Notes: generated by a model from the sequence alone, not told the origin. Positions 1 to 8,719 are shown, counted from the stretch's first letter. The stretch is DNA of 13,828 bases from Phycisphaera mikurensis NBRC 102666 (GCA_945870475.1 CAMBSR010000031.1:1-13828); one strand, 5' to 3'. A program made the numbers and translations.

Positions 1-221
1 CGCTCCATGAAGCGCGCGGACGCGCCGGCGAAGCTGAACCCGAGCAGGAGCCCCAGGAGGCCGAGCACCGCCCCCTGCACCGCGCCGATCTGCGGGCTGC
101 CGGGCACGTCTCCCAATGCGGCTCCCCGCCTGCCGGTACGGAATCCCACCTCGAACGCCGACGCCAGCACCACGAGCAGCGCGACCACGATCGCCAATTC
201 CACGATCAATGCGATTTGCAC
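1..221 (-). CDS. N-terminal part of a DUF4239-like (bestrophin-like) membrane protein, cut by the window edge
   Basis: Reading leftward from a GTG at 221, 73 codons are visible before the window ends; the C-terminal part lies outside. The peptide has a hydrophobic helix at about residues 3-22, then F-E-V-G-F-R-x-G-R-R, a short polar loop, and a second hydrophobic stretch at about 46-66 ending G-F-S-F-A-x-A-x-x-R-F. The combination of E-x-G near the first helix, a G-A-V-x-G-L-L-x-L-L-L-G-F second helix and a following R-F resembles the DUF4239 family of inner-membrane proteins of unknown function. The GTG start is chosen because a GGAG lies 8 nt upstream and no in-frame ATG precedes it. An out-of-frame ATG sits just before it. 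The rightward frame over the same bases is Pro/Ser/Thr-rich low-complexity and is taken as a shadow. Family assignment is tentative because only the start is seen. Confidence 0.6.
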   Translation of the reverse strand, partial: MQIALIVELAIVVALLVVLASAFEVGFRTGRRGAALGDVPGSPQIGAVQGAVLGLLGLLLGFSFAGASARFME

Positions 222-407
222 GGCACATGCTCCGAAAGGCGGCATGCGGCGCTGGCGCTCCGCACACCAACCGAGCACATGCAAGATGAGTCCACGTTAA
301 GCGCGCCCGGCGCAGCATGGCATGCGCACCATTCCCCCAACCCGCACATGGCGCGTTGCGACATCGCGCACCGATACACTTCCGCACGGAACTTTCCCGC
401 AACCACC
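222..407. promoter_or_regulatory. Divergent intergenic region between the DUF4239-like gene and the DoxX gene
   Basis: This 186-bp gap must hold the promoters of two divergent genes. A TACACT hexamer at 375-380, 27 bp before the DoxX ATG, is a possible -10 box. A TTGCGA at 356-361 resembles a -35 box, but the 13-bp spacing is too short for a standard sigma-70 pair. The octamer GCACATGC occurs twice in direct orientation (about 223-230 and 274-281), with no demonstrated role. No convincing small gene was found here. Confidence 0.3.
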
Positions 408-815
408 ATGTCCACCGATATCTTCAATCCCATCCCGTTCTCGCAGTGCCTGGCCGCCGTCTTCCTGGCAATCCTCTTCCTGCAGTCCGGGATCGACAAG
501 GTCACCGACTTCGCCGGCAACCTCTCGTGGCTGCAGGGGCACTTCGCCAAGACGGCGTTCCGCGGGCAGGTGCGGAACATGTTGGTCACCATCACCATCG
601 CCGAGCTGCTTGCCGGCGCCCTCTGCGCCGTTGGCGCGGCGCAGCTTGTGCTGTCCGGCTCCACCGCGTTCGCGCTGTACGGCGCACAGGCGGCGGCCAC
701 CTGCATCGTGATGCTCTTCTTCGGGCAGCGCATCGCCAAGGACTACGCGGGCGCAGCCACGCTGGTGCCGTACTTCACGCTCTGCGTGGGTGCGGTGATG
801 CTGATGAGGCTGTGA
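408..815 (+). CDS. DoxX-family small integral membrane protein
   Basis: The product is 135 residues with about four hydrophobic helices (roughly 11-26, 57-80, 86-106 and 117-134). The segment F-L-Q-S-G-I-D-K-V-T-D (24-34), then G-N-L-S-W-L-x-G-H-F (37-46), and F-F-G-Q-R-I-A-K-D-Y-x-G-A-A-T-L-V (104-120) are hallmarks of a DoxX-like subfamily that I associate with Bacteroidota. DoxX-family proteins are inner-membrane proteins; some are linked to quinone or thiol redox chemistry, but most, including this subfamily, have no proven function. The ATG at 408 is chosen because family similarity begins there. The open frame continues upstream to 216, but that extension is compositionally unlike protein, and no strong Shine-Dalgarno sequence is seen for any start. 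The gene ends 48 bp from the convergent sulfatase gene. Family call is good; role unknown. Confidence 0.82.
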   Translation: MSTDIFNPIPFSQCLAAVFLAILFLQSGIDKVTDFAGNLSWLQGHFAKTAFRGQVRNMLVTITIAELLAGALCAVGAAQLVLSGSTAFALYGAQAAATCIVMLFFGQRIAKDYAGAATLVPYFTLCVGAVMLMRL

Positions 816-863
816 CGGTGCGGACAGCGCCGACGGTGCGAGCCAGCCGGCCCGCGCGTCCGA

Positions 864-2480
864 TCACTGCTGCGGCTTGGTCACGGCTTCCATCACCCGT
901 TCCAGGTTGAAGCTGCCCGGCTTCTGGCGGGGCGGGAACTCACGGAAGCTCTGCAGCCACTGGCCCACGTAGGCGCCCGCCGGGGCGATCATGAACATGT
1001 GCTCGAGGTACCAGCGCTGGTAGCCCACCGCGTGCTCGGAACGGGCACGCTCGAACGGATCCATGCGGAGGTTCGTGAGGATCGGCGCGCGCAGCTCGGT
1101 GAACGGCTTCTGCCACACGTCGAGCCCTTCGGATTCCTGGAGCAGGAAGGTGGCCTTCCAGTCCTTGTAGCGGAGCGCCGCCACCTCGCCGCCGTCGGTC
1201 CAGTAGATGAAGTCGCTGCGCGGCCACGCGGACTCGCCCTTGAGGGCGGGCGCCAGGTCGTACCCGTCCAGGTGCACCTTGTACTCGCGCGCCGCCACGG
1301 TCCGACCGCGGCGCAGGTCGGCCGCTGCCGTGGCATCGCCGGCGGCGGCAAGGAACGTCGGCATCATGTCCTCGTGCGCACCGATCTCGTTGACGATCGT
1401 CCCGGGCTTGATGACGCCCGGCCACCGGATCATGCACGGCACGCGGTAGCCGCCTTCCCACTGCGTGTTCTTCTCGCCGCGGAACATGGTGGTGCCGCCG
1501 TCCGGCCAGGTGAACGTCTCCGCGCCGTTGTCGGAGGAGTACATGATGATGGTGTTCTCCAACTCACCCAGCGCTTCGAGCTTGGCGAGCAGCTCGCCCA
1601 CCTGGCGATCGTGCTCGACCATGCCGTCCGCGTAGATGCCGAGGCCCGTCTTGCCGTCCACGCCGTCCTTGAGGTGCGTGAAGATGTGCATCTTGGTGGA
1701 GTTCCACCACAGGAAGAACGGCTTTTCCGCCTTCACCGACTGCTCCATGAATCCCATCGCGCGCGCATTGACCTCCTCGTCGATGGTCTCCATGCGCTTG
1801 CGGGTCAGCGGGCCGGTGTCCTCGATGCGTCCGTCGGCGAAGCTGTGGATCACGCCGCGCGGGCCGAACTTCTTGCGGAACGCCGGGTCCTTCGGGAAAT
1901 CGGGGTTCTCCGGCTCCTCCTCGGCATTCAGGTGGTAGAGGTTGCCGAAGAACTCGTCGAATCCATGCGCCGAAGGCAGCATCTCGTCGCGGTCGCCGAG
2001 GTGGTTCTTGCCGAACTGGCCGGTGACGTAACCCTGCGCCTTCAGGAGCTCGGCGATGGTCGGGTCTTCCTTGCGGATGCCTTCCGGCGCGCCCGGCAGG
2101 CCCACCTTGGTGAGCCCGGTGCGCATCGGCGACTGTCCGGTGATGAACGCCGCGCGACCCGCGGTGCAGCTCTGCTGCCCGTACCAGTCGGTGAAGATGG
2201 CGCCCTCACGGCCGATGCGGTCGATGCTCGGCGTGCGGTAGCCCATCATGCCCATGTTGTAGGCACTGACGTTGAACTGGCCGATGTCGTCGCCCCAGAT
2301 CACCAGGATGTTCGGCTTGCGCTTGGCGGCTGCCTTCGGCGCGGCGACGGACTGGCCGACGGGCGCTGCGGACGGCGCGGCCTCCGCGCACGCACATGCG
2401 GCCAGCGACGCAGCGCAAAGCACGGACATCGTGCGAAGGATGCCTGACAGACGGCTCGGAGCATTGGGTGCAGTGATCAT
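864..2480 (-). CDS. Arylsulfatase (sulfatase family, FGly-dependent), probable lipoprotein
   Basis: This 538-residue protein hydrolyses sulfate esters. A basic N-terminus and hydrophobic stretch end in L-A-A-C (26-29), a good lipobox, so it is probably lipid-anchored outside the cytoplasm. Metal-site residues are W-G-D-D (62-65). The nucleophile motif is S-C-T-A-G-R, with Cys105 expected to be oxidised to formylglycine; the core is C-x-A-x-R rather than the commoner C-x-P-x-R. Further active-site elements are G-K-N-H (157-160), K-M-H (263-265), S-S-D-N-G-A-E (315-321) and G-E-K-N-T-x-W-E-G-G (335-344). The C-terminal N-L-R-x-D-P-F-E-R and F-P-P-R-Q-K-P-G-S-F elements are typical of one bacterial arylsulfatase subfamily, and the length is normal for it. 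GAGAGG lies 6 nt before the ATG. No formylglycine-generating enzyme or anSME gene is in the window, so maturation must come from elsewhere. The natural substrate cannot be read from sequence. The membrane-protein and cupin genes lie upstream on the same strand. Confidence 0.93.
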   Translation of the reverse strand: MITAPNAPSRLSGILRTMSVLCAASLAACACAEAAPSAAPVGQSVAAPKAAAKRKPNILVIWGDDIGQFNVSAYNMGMMGYRTPSIDRIGREGAIFTDWYGQQSCTAGRAAFITGQSPMRTGLTKVGLPGAPEGIRKEDPTIAELLKAQGYVTGQFGKNHLGDRDEMLPSAHGFDEFFGNLYHLNAEEEPENPDFPKDPAFRKKFGPRGVIHSFADGRIEDTGPLTRKRMETIDEEVNARAMGFMEQSVKAEKPFFLWWNSTKMHIFTHLKDGVDGKTGLGIYADGMVEHDRQVGELLAKLEALGELENTIIMYSSDNGAETFTWPDGGTTMFRGEKNTQWEGGYRVPCMIRWPGVIKPGTIVNEIGAHEDMMPTFLAAAGDATAAADLRRGRTVAAREYKVHLDGYDLAPALKGESAWPRSDFIYWTDGGEVAALRYKDWKATFLLQESEGLDVWQKPFTELRAPILTNLRMDPFERARSEHAVGYQRWYLEHMFMIAPAGAYVGQWLQSFREFPPRQKPGSFNLERVMEAVTKPQQ

Positions 2481-2565
2481 CGGTTGCCTCTCGGAAGTTC
2501 AGGGCATGGGAGCGACGTCCACGCCGCCATGCGACGCGCAGCGTACGCGACCAACGCCCGCATGT

Positions 2566-2934
2566 TCAGCGCGGAGCGCGCGGGGTCAGCAGCCCGCAGG
2601 CAAGGAGCAGCAGGCCCGGCAATGCAAAGACCGCGAACCACGGCCCAAGCGGCCGTGAGGCGTCCGCACCCGCCGCAATCGCGTAGAAGCCCGCCAACCC
2701 AACGAGCGTCACCGCACCGCCGAGCACCTCACGGTGCCATGCGAGCACCATCCCGACGGCGACGCCCACCGGGAAGAAAGCGATCATCAGCCACTCGAAC
2801 GGCGTGGGCCAGTTCCCGCCGCTGAACGCGAACAGGACCAGCATTCCGAGACTCAGGAGACTGGCAGCCCGGGCAAGGAGCCGCAGCAGCTTCACCGGCA
2901 GCGGTCCATGGTTGGGGGCCATCAGGGCATCCAT
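2566..2934 (-). CDS. Small four-helix membrane protein of unknown function
   Basis: From the ATG at 2934 the product is 122 residues. After a short start with a basic patch (K-L-L-R-L-L-A-R) there are four hydrophobic helices, separated by P-T-P-F-E-W, A-W-H-R-E-V-L-G-G and an A-D-A-S-R-P-L-G-P loop. The pattern P-T-P-x-E-W-L...F-F-P-x-G-V-x-x-G-M-V-L-A-W-x-R-E-x-L-G-G recurs in small uncharacterised membrane proteins of many bacteria, but I cannot name a function. The start at 2934 has GGAG 5 nt upstream. A second in-frame ATG is at 2922, and a longer frame to 2991 has no support. A sigma-70-like promoter lies directly upstream and would give a very short or absent leader. The gap to the downstream sulfatase gene is 85 bp, so cotranscription is possible but not shown. 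Confidence 0.75.
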   Translation of the reverse strand: MDALMAPNHGPLPVKLLRLLARAASLLSLGMLVLFAFSGGNWPTPFEWLMIAFFPVGVAVGMVLAWHREVLGGAVTLVGLAGFYAIAAGADASRPLGPWFAVFALPGLLLLACGLLTPRAPR

Positions 2935-2943
2935 CGCAACTCC

Positions 2944-2972
2944 ATTACACCATCCGCCGGAGCGGGCGCCAA
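2944..2972 (-). promoter_or_regulatory. Sigma-70-like promoter for the small membrane protein
   Basis: Read on the minus strand, TTGGCG (2972-2967) and TGTAAT (2949-2944) are separated by exactly 17 bp. They match the consensus boxes at 4 of 6 and 5 of 6 positions. The -10 box ends 9 nt before the ATG at 2934, so transcription would start almost at the start codon, or the ATG at 2922 is used instead. It lies in the 64-bp gap after the cupin gene, which argues that the membrane-protein gene can be transcribed independently. Confidence 0.5.
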
Positions 2973-2998
2973 CCGCGGATCCCGGCCGCACTCTCGCC

Positions 2999-3382
2999 TC
3001 ACGCCTCCGGAATGCGCACGCCCACCGCCATCACCTGCTGACCGCCGACGACGCGGGTCAGGTGCCCCTTGGTGCCCATGTCATCGAGCAGGATCGCATC
3101 GCCCGCACGCAGCGTGCGCTCCGCACCATCGCAGGCAGTCACGATGAGCGAACCGGACAGCATGAAGAACCACTGCCGGTAGGGCGAGGGATGCCACGGT
3201 CCTTCCCAGTCGGCGGCGAAGTGCACCACCGCGAATCCCACGGCCGGCATCAGCTCGGACGCCTCGAGCGGCGTGGTCGGCGGCGCGAAGGCACGCGTGC
3301 CGAGCGGCAGCGTGCAGTCCTCGAAATGCGATCGGCCATCGGAGGCGACGAAGAGGCGGACGTACTTCAGCGGAATGACCAT
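2999..3382 (-). CDS. Small single-domain cupin protein
   Basis: The 127-residue product is one cupin barrel, cytoplasmic by appearance (no signal peptide). The first cupin motif is reduced to G-P-W-H-P-S-P-Y-R-Q-W (61-71), with His64 and Gln70 as likely metal ligands. The second motif is G-D-A-I-L-L-D-D-M-G-T-K-G-H-L-T-R-V (94-111), with His107. This H-P-x-x-R-Q ... G-D-x-x-L-x-x-D-x-x-G-x-G-H-x-T-R pattern marks a common subfamily of small cupins whose substrates are unknown. The ATG at 3382 is preceded by GGAG 11 nt upstream. The frame is open further upstream to 3589, but that part is Arg/Ala-rich noise overlapping the divergent gene. It is first in a leftward group with a membrane protein and a sulfatase. 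Cupin fold is confident; reaction unknown. Confidence 0.82.
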   Translation of the reverse strand: MVIPLKYVRLFVASDGRSHFEDCTLPLGTRAFAPPTTPLEASELMPAVGFAVVHFAADWEGPWHPSPYRQWFFMLSGSLIVTACDGAERTLRAGDAILLDDMGTKGHLTRVVGGQQVMAVGVRIPEA

Positions 3383-3527
3383 TGGGCGAAAAGCTCCTGC
3401 CGCCGAGGCTAACTGATGCAGCAACGCGCTGCCCGATGGCGCATCGGCGGAATGCCCGCACGACGCACCTTGCCGCCCCCGTACCATGCCACCCCGCGGC
3501 GCACGCCGCCCCGCCAAGGACCATGCC
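3383..3527. promoter_or_regulatory. Divergent region between cupin and channel genes, with a small hairpin
   Basis: This 145-bp gap holds the divergent start regions. An inverted repeat CCGATG-gcg-CATCGG (3433-3447) sits near the middle and could be an operator. A TACCAT at 3482-3487, 40 bp before the channel ATG, is a possible -10 box. A GCGGC-gcac-GCCGC hairpin (3496-3509) lies just upstream of the AAGGA ribosome-binding site at 3516-3520. All are visual matches only. Confidence 0.3.
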
Positions 3528-4457
3528 ATGAGCGACAGCGTCGAGTTTCTCCGTGCACGATGGACCCCCGAGCTCACCGCTGCGGCCATCCACCAGCTGC
3601 AGGGTCAGCCTGCCGGCATCGAGGTGCCCACCATGCAGCACGACGGCCGCACGTTCCTCGACCTGCGCGGCATCCGCATCGAGCAGACGCAGCTCGACGG
3701 CGCACAGCTGCGCGACGTGAACCTCCGCTGGTCCACCATCCGCGACGTGGGCTTCAAGGGCACGCACCTGGCGCACTGCAACCTGAGCCAGGCCTCGCTC
3801 TCGGAGTGCTACTTCCGCAACACCGTCTTCGACAACTGCGACATCGTGAACTCCAAGTTCCAGAAGAACGAGTTCTCGAACGCCCGCATCGCGGACTGCA
3901 GGCTGGACTTCTGCTCCTTCAAGGAGTGCGAGATCACCCTGCAGACCATCCGGTTCCGCAAGGACACCGACCCGCGCGTCCTCATGCGCATCTGCCGCAA
4001 CCTGAAGCTCAACGCCATGTCCATGGGCCACTTCGCCGACGCCGGCGAGCTCACCTACATGGAGAAGACCTTCGAGCGCCACACGCTCCACCGCCACGCG
4101 TTCACCGCGGAGCACGAGAGCCTGCTCCTGCGGCTGCGCGCCATCCGCGGCTGGTTCGGATCGATCCTCCTCAACGCGCTGTGGGGCTACGGAGAGCGCC
4201 CGGCACGGCTGCTCGTGGCGACGGCCGCGGCGATCGTCCTCTTCGGCTCGGTGCAGTGGCTGCTCGAAGGCGTCCCCGGCGAGGGCTTCGGCGCGCACCT
4301 CTACTTCAGCGGCATCACGTTCATGACGATCGGCTACGGCGACCTCTCGCCCAAGGGACTGCTGCCGCGGTTCCTGGCGGTGCTGGAAGGCGCGGTGGGC
4401 ATCTCGGTCATCGGCATGCTGATCGCGTCGTGGACCAAGAAGATCATGTACCGCTGA
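3528..4457 (+). CDS. Pentapeptide-repeat protein fused to a two-TM potassium-channel pore
   Basis: The 309-residue product has two parts. Residues 44-143 form 20 consecutive five-residue repeats with no break in register. Their centre residues are all Leu, Ile or Phe (L46, I51, L56, L61, L66, I71, F76 and so on to I141). Pentapeptide repeats fold as a right-handed quadrilateral beta-helix with four repeats per turn, so five turns are predicted. A charged helical linker (about 168-210) leads to TM1 (about 225-247), a pore helix and the filter T-I-G-Y-G-D (267-272), then TM2 (about 280-301) and a short basic tail. This is a 2TM/P-loop ion-channel module, which would need four subunits for a pore; potassium selectivity is inferred from the filter. 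The ATG at 3528 has AAGGA 7 nt upstream. The gene is divergent from the cupin and convergent with the carbonic anhydrase. The gating signal is unknown; the beta-helix would lie in the cytoplasm and could be the sensor or a tether. Confidence 0.88.
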   Translation: MSDSVEFLRARWTPELTAAAIHQLQGQPAGIEVPTMQHDGRTFLDLRGIRIEQTQLDGAQLRDVNLRWSTIRDVGFKGTHLAHCNLSQASLSECYFRNTVFDNCDIVNSKFQKNEFSNARIADCRLDFCSFKECEITLQTIRFRKDTDPRVLMRICRNLKLNAMSMGHFADAGELTYMEKTFERHTLHRHAFTAEHESLLLRLRAIRGWFGSILLNALWGYGERPARLLVATAAAIVLFGSVQWLLEGVPGEGFGAHLYFSGITFMTIGYGDLSPKGLLPRFLAVLEGAVGISVIGMLIASWTKKIMYR

Positions 4458-4526
4458 CGCATCGCGCCCGAACGGCGCACGCGTGCGGCACGGTCAATTG
4501 AAGTTCAACGCGCGATCGACCGGCGA
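4458..4526. terminator. Convergent intergenic region with a 12-bp palindrome
   Basis: Between the converging channel and carbonic-anhydrase genes lies a perfect 12-bp palindrome CGCACGCGTGCG (4476-4487), which could fold only as a 4-bp stem with a tetraloop. A second inverted repeat, TTGAA-g-TTCAA, is at 4498-4508. Neither is followed by a T-run, so a bidirectional intrinsic terminator is only a possibility. Confidence 0.25.
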
Positions 4527-5222
4527 TCAGTCGAGGAACCGCACCTTGCCGGTGTCGACGTCGTAGATGGCACCGAGCACCTGGATCTTGCCCTCGGCGT
4601 GCGCCTTCTTCAGCAGCTCGCTGGTGGCGTCCACCTGGCGCATCTGGAAACGCACGTTCGCTTCCACGGCAGCATCAAGCAGCGCAGCCTCGCTCTTGGC
4701 ACCCTTCTCCTTGATGAGCTGCTCGAGGCCCGGACGGATGGCGGCCGTCAGCATGCCCATGTTGCCGGGAAGGGGCTTGCCCGCGAGCGTGGCGCTCACG
4801 GCACCGCACTTCGTGTGACCGAGCACCACGATGGTGTGCACCCCGAGCGCATGCACGCCGTATTCGAACGTGCCGCTCGACTCCTGGCTCTCGAAGTTGC
4901 CGGCGACGCGGTTCACGAACAGGTCGCCGACGCCCATGTCGAAGATGATCTCGACCGGCACACGCGAGTCCGCGCAGCTCAGGACGCCGATCGACGGGAT
5001 CTGCCCCTCGGCGCCGGTCTTCACCACCTGCTCCTGCTGCCAGGTGTGCGACTCCATGCCACCCTCGACGAAACGCTTGTTGCCGGCCTGGAGCAGCTTG
5101 CGCGCATCGGCCTGCGTGGTGCCGGGCGAGATCATCCCGTCCTGGGTGGCCACGCGAGCGGCAACCAACGTGAGGCATGCGGCGAAGATCCCGACGGTGG
5201 CGATGGTGGTCTTGCGGTTCAT
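4527..5222 (-). CDS. Beta-class carbonic anhydrase with an N-terminal export signal
   Basis: The 231-residue enzyme interconverts CO2 and bicarbonate at a zinc site. Visible motifs are C-A-D-S-R (83-87), giving Cys83 and the Asp85-Arg87 dyad, and H-T-K-C-G (136-140), giving His136 and Cys139; these are the full beta-class zinc ligands. Upstream of the catalytic domain is M-N-R-K followed by a hydrophobic stretch (about 7-22) and A-A-R-V-A. This looks like a Sec signal peptide with cleavage near residue 25, so the enzyme is predicted to act in the periplasm. Exported beta-CAs exist but are fewer than cytoplasmic ones. The ATG at 5222 is chosen because the signal peptide begins there; the much longer open frame upstream runs antisense through the STAS-kinase gene and is not protein-like. 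No clear Shine-Dalgarno sequence is visible. The gene is divergent from the STAS-kinase gene by 72 bp. Confidence 0.93.
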   Translation of the reverse strand: MNRKTTIATVGIFAACLTLVAARVATQDGMISPGTTQADARKLLQAGNKRFVEGGMESHTWQQEQVVKTGAEGQIPSIGVLSCADSRVPVEIIFDMGVGDLFVNRVAGNFESQESSGTFEYGVHALGVHTIVVLGHTKCGAVSATLAGKPLPGNMGMLTAAIRPGLEQLIKEKGAKSEAALLDAAVEANVRFQMRQVDATSELLKKAHAEGKIQVLGAIYDVDTGKVRFLD

Positions 5223-5294
5223 GGCCGCAAGGTAGGCGATGCCCGGTGACGCCGCAAGGCTGGCACTGGACGCCCCGTAGCATGAACACAATCC
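5223..5294. promoter_or_regulatory. Short divergent promoter region between carbonic anhydrase and STAS-kinase
   Basis: The 72-bp gap must carry both start regions. A TAGCAT at 5278-5283, 11 bp before the rightward ATG, is a weak -10 candidate that would give an almost leaderless transcript. No ribosome-binding site is evident on either side. Confidence 0.25.
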
Positions 5295-6455
5295 ATGCAG
5301 ATCACCATCGACACCCAGGGCGACCGCCGGACCGTCAAACTCCACGGCCACCTCGACGCCAGCACCGCGCCCGACGTGGAGGCCCGACTGGACACCGCGG
5401 GCCTGCGCGAGCTGGTGATCGACTTCACCGACTGCCCGTTCATCTCGAGCGCGGGCATTCGCACCATCCTGGTGGCCCACCGGCGCATGGCCGCCTCGGG
5501 CGGCAGGCTCGTTGCGCGCAACCTCTCCCCCGCAGTGCGCGAGATCTTCGACCTGACCGGCCTCTCCAAGGTGATCACGCTGGCGAAGACCGCGCGCGAG
5601 ATCTCCGTGGATGGCTGCGAGCTCCTCTCCTCCGGCGTCTGCGGCGAGTGCTTCCGCCTCGACGGCGAGACGGTGGTCAAGCTCTACAAGGACGGCGTCG
5701 ACATCAGCATGGCCGAACAGGAGAAGACCTACGCAAAGGCCGCGTTCGTCCTGGGAATCCCCACCGCCATCTCCTATGACGTCGTGACCTGCGGCACGCG
5801 CTCGGGCATCGTGTTCGAACTGCTCAACGCCGAGCTCTTCAGCGCGGTGGTGCGGCGCGACCCGCACCTGATCGATACGCACGCGAAGCGGCTCGCAGAC
5901 CTGGCTGCGAGCCTGCACACCGCCAAGGGCGACGCCGAAGTCCTGCCCCAGCTCAAGGACCGCATCCGCGACTACATCCACCAGCTCGGTGACGCATTCA
6001 GCCCGGCGGAGATCTCACTGCTCCTCGAACGCCTCGACGCGATCCCCAATGCGGACACCTGCGTCCACTTCGACCTGCACACGAGCAACATCATGGTGCA
6101 GGACGGCGAGCTGGTAATCATCGACATGGGCGACTTCTCCATCGGAAGCAACATGTTCGACATCGGCCTGATCTACATGATCTACGGCGTGCCCGAACTT
6201 GGGATCTGCGAGCTCGCCACCAAGATCGACACCGCGAGCGGCGTGGAGTTCTGGAAGAGCTTCGAGAAGCACTACTTCGCGAGCCGCCCGCCCGAGGAGC
6301 GCGCGATCTTCGAGGCCAACCGCCACTTCCTGTCCGCGCTCCGGATCACCTGCGCCATCGTCTACCTGCCGCACATGCGGGACCAGTTCATCCGGCAGGT
6401 CAGGGAAATCCTCCTGCCGCGGATCGTCGCTGAATCCCGCGGCACTTCCGCGTGA
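5295..6455 (+). CDS. STAS domain fused to an aminoglycoside-phosphotransferase-like kinase
   Basis: The 386-residue product is a two-domain fusion. Residues 1-100 form a STAS (anti-sigma-factor-antagonist) domain. The segment C-P-F-I-S-S-A-G-I (47-55) aligns with the SpoIIAA phosphosite F-M-D-S-S-G-L, placing Ser52 at the phosphorylated serine, while the usual preceding Asp is Ser51. Residues about 108-375 form an APH/choline-kinase-like domain: a Gly-containing loop L-S-S-G-V-C-G-E-C-F (111-120), V-V-K-L-Y with Lys129 as likely ATP lysine, the catalytic loop H-F-D-L-H-T-S-N (258-265) with Asp260 and Asn265, and I-I-D-M-G-D-F (275-281) with metal-binding Asp277. It resembles the APH-like group TIGR02172 (from memory). 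In classical partner switching the kinase is a separate RsbW/SpoIIAB-type GHKL protein; here a different kinase fold is attached to the STAS domain. Substrate (its own serine, a sigma-control partner or a small molecule) is unknown. The ATG at 5295 starts the STAS fold directly. katG follows 65 bp downstream. Confidence 0.85.
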   Translation: MQITIDTQGDRRTVKLHGHLDASTAPDVEARLDTAGLRELVIDFTDCPFISSAGIRTILVAHRRMAASGGRLVARNLSPAVREIFDLTGLSKVITLAKTAREISVDGCELLSSGVCGECFRLDGETVVKLYKDGVDISMAEQEKTYAKAAFVLGIPTAISYDVVTCGTRSGIVFELLNAELFSAVVRRDPHLIDTHAKRLADLAASLHTAKGDAEVLPQLKDRIRDYIHQLGDAFSPAEISLLLERLDAIPNADTCVHFDLHTSNIMVQDGELVIIDMGDFSIGSNMFDIGLIYMIYGVPELGICELATKIDTASGVEFWKSFEKHYFASRPPEERAIFEANRHFLSALRITCAIVYLPHMRDQFIRQVREILLPRIVAESRGTSA

Positions 6456-6480
6456 CTTCCGGGGGGGAAGGTGCTACCCT
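6452..6480 (+). promoter_or_regulatory. Candidate katG promoter
   Basis: GTGACT (6452-6457) and TACCCT (6475-6480) are 17 bp apart. They match the sigma-70 -35 and -10 boxes at 4 of 6 and 3 of 6 positions, with a TG extension just before the -10. The -35 box overlaps the STAS-kinase stop codon, and the -10 ends 40 bp before the katG ATG. A small CTTCC...GGAAG hairpin (6456-6470) lies in the spacer. Visual match only. Confidence 0.4.
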
Positions 6481-6520
6481 TATACGCCCGTCTGCGAGCC
6501 AAACACAGGAGTCCACGACC

Positions 6521-8719
<2,199 letters not shown>

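Noticed and set aside
206..739. Leftward open frame opposite the DoxX gene
   Set aside because: Shadow of the DoxX coding region; the Cys/Ala/Ser-rich translation has no domain, and the real leftward gene here starts at 221 in another frame.
814..840. 9-bp direct repeat GACGGTGCG at 814-822 and 832-840
   Set aside because: Only two copies, one overlapping the DoxX stop codon; too short to call a functional repeat in GC-rich DNA.
999..2447. Rightward open frame of 482 codons inside the sulfatase gene
   Set aside because: It is antisense to a confident sulfatase and has shadow composition (Arg, Val, Leu, His) with no recognisable domain.
3081..4298. Leftward open frame of 405 codons opposite the channel and over the cupin gene
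   Set aside because: It is antisense to the pentapeptide-repeat channel and out of frame with the cupin; its apparent repeats mirror the pentapeptide periodicity.
5262..5277. TGGCAC reminiscent of a sigma-54 -24 element upstream of the STAS-kinase
   Set aside because: The expected TTGC -12 element is absent at the right spacing.
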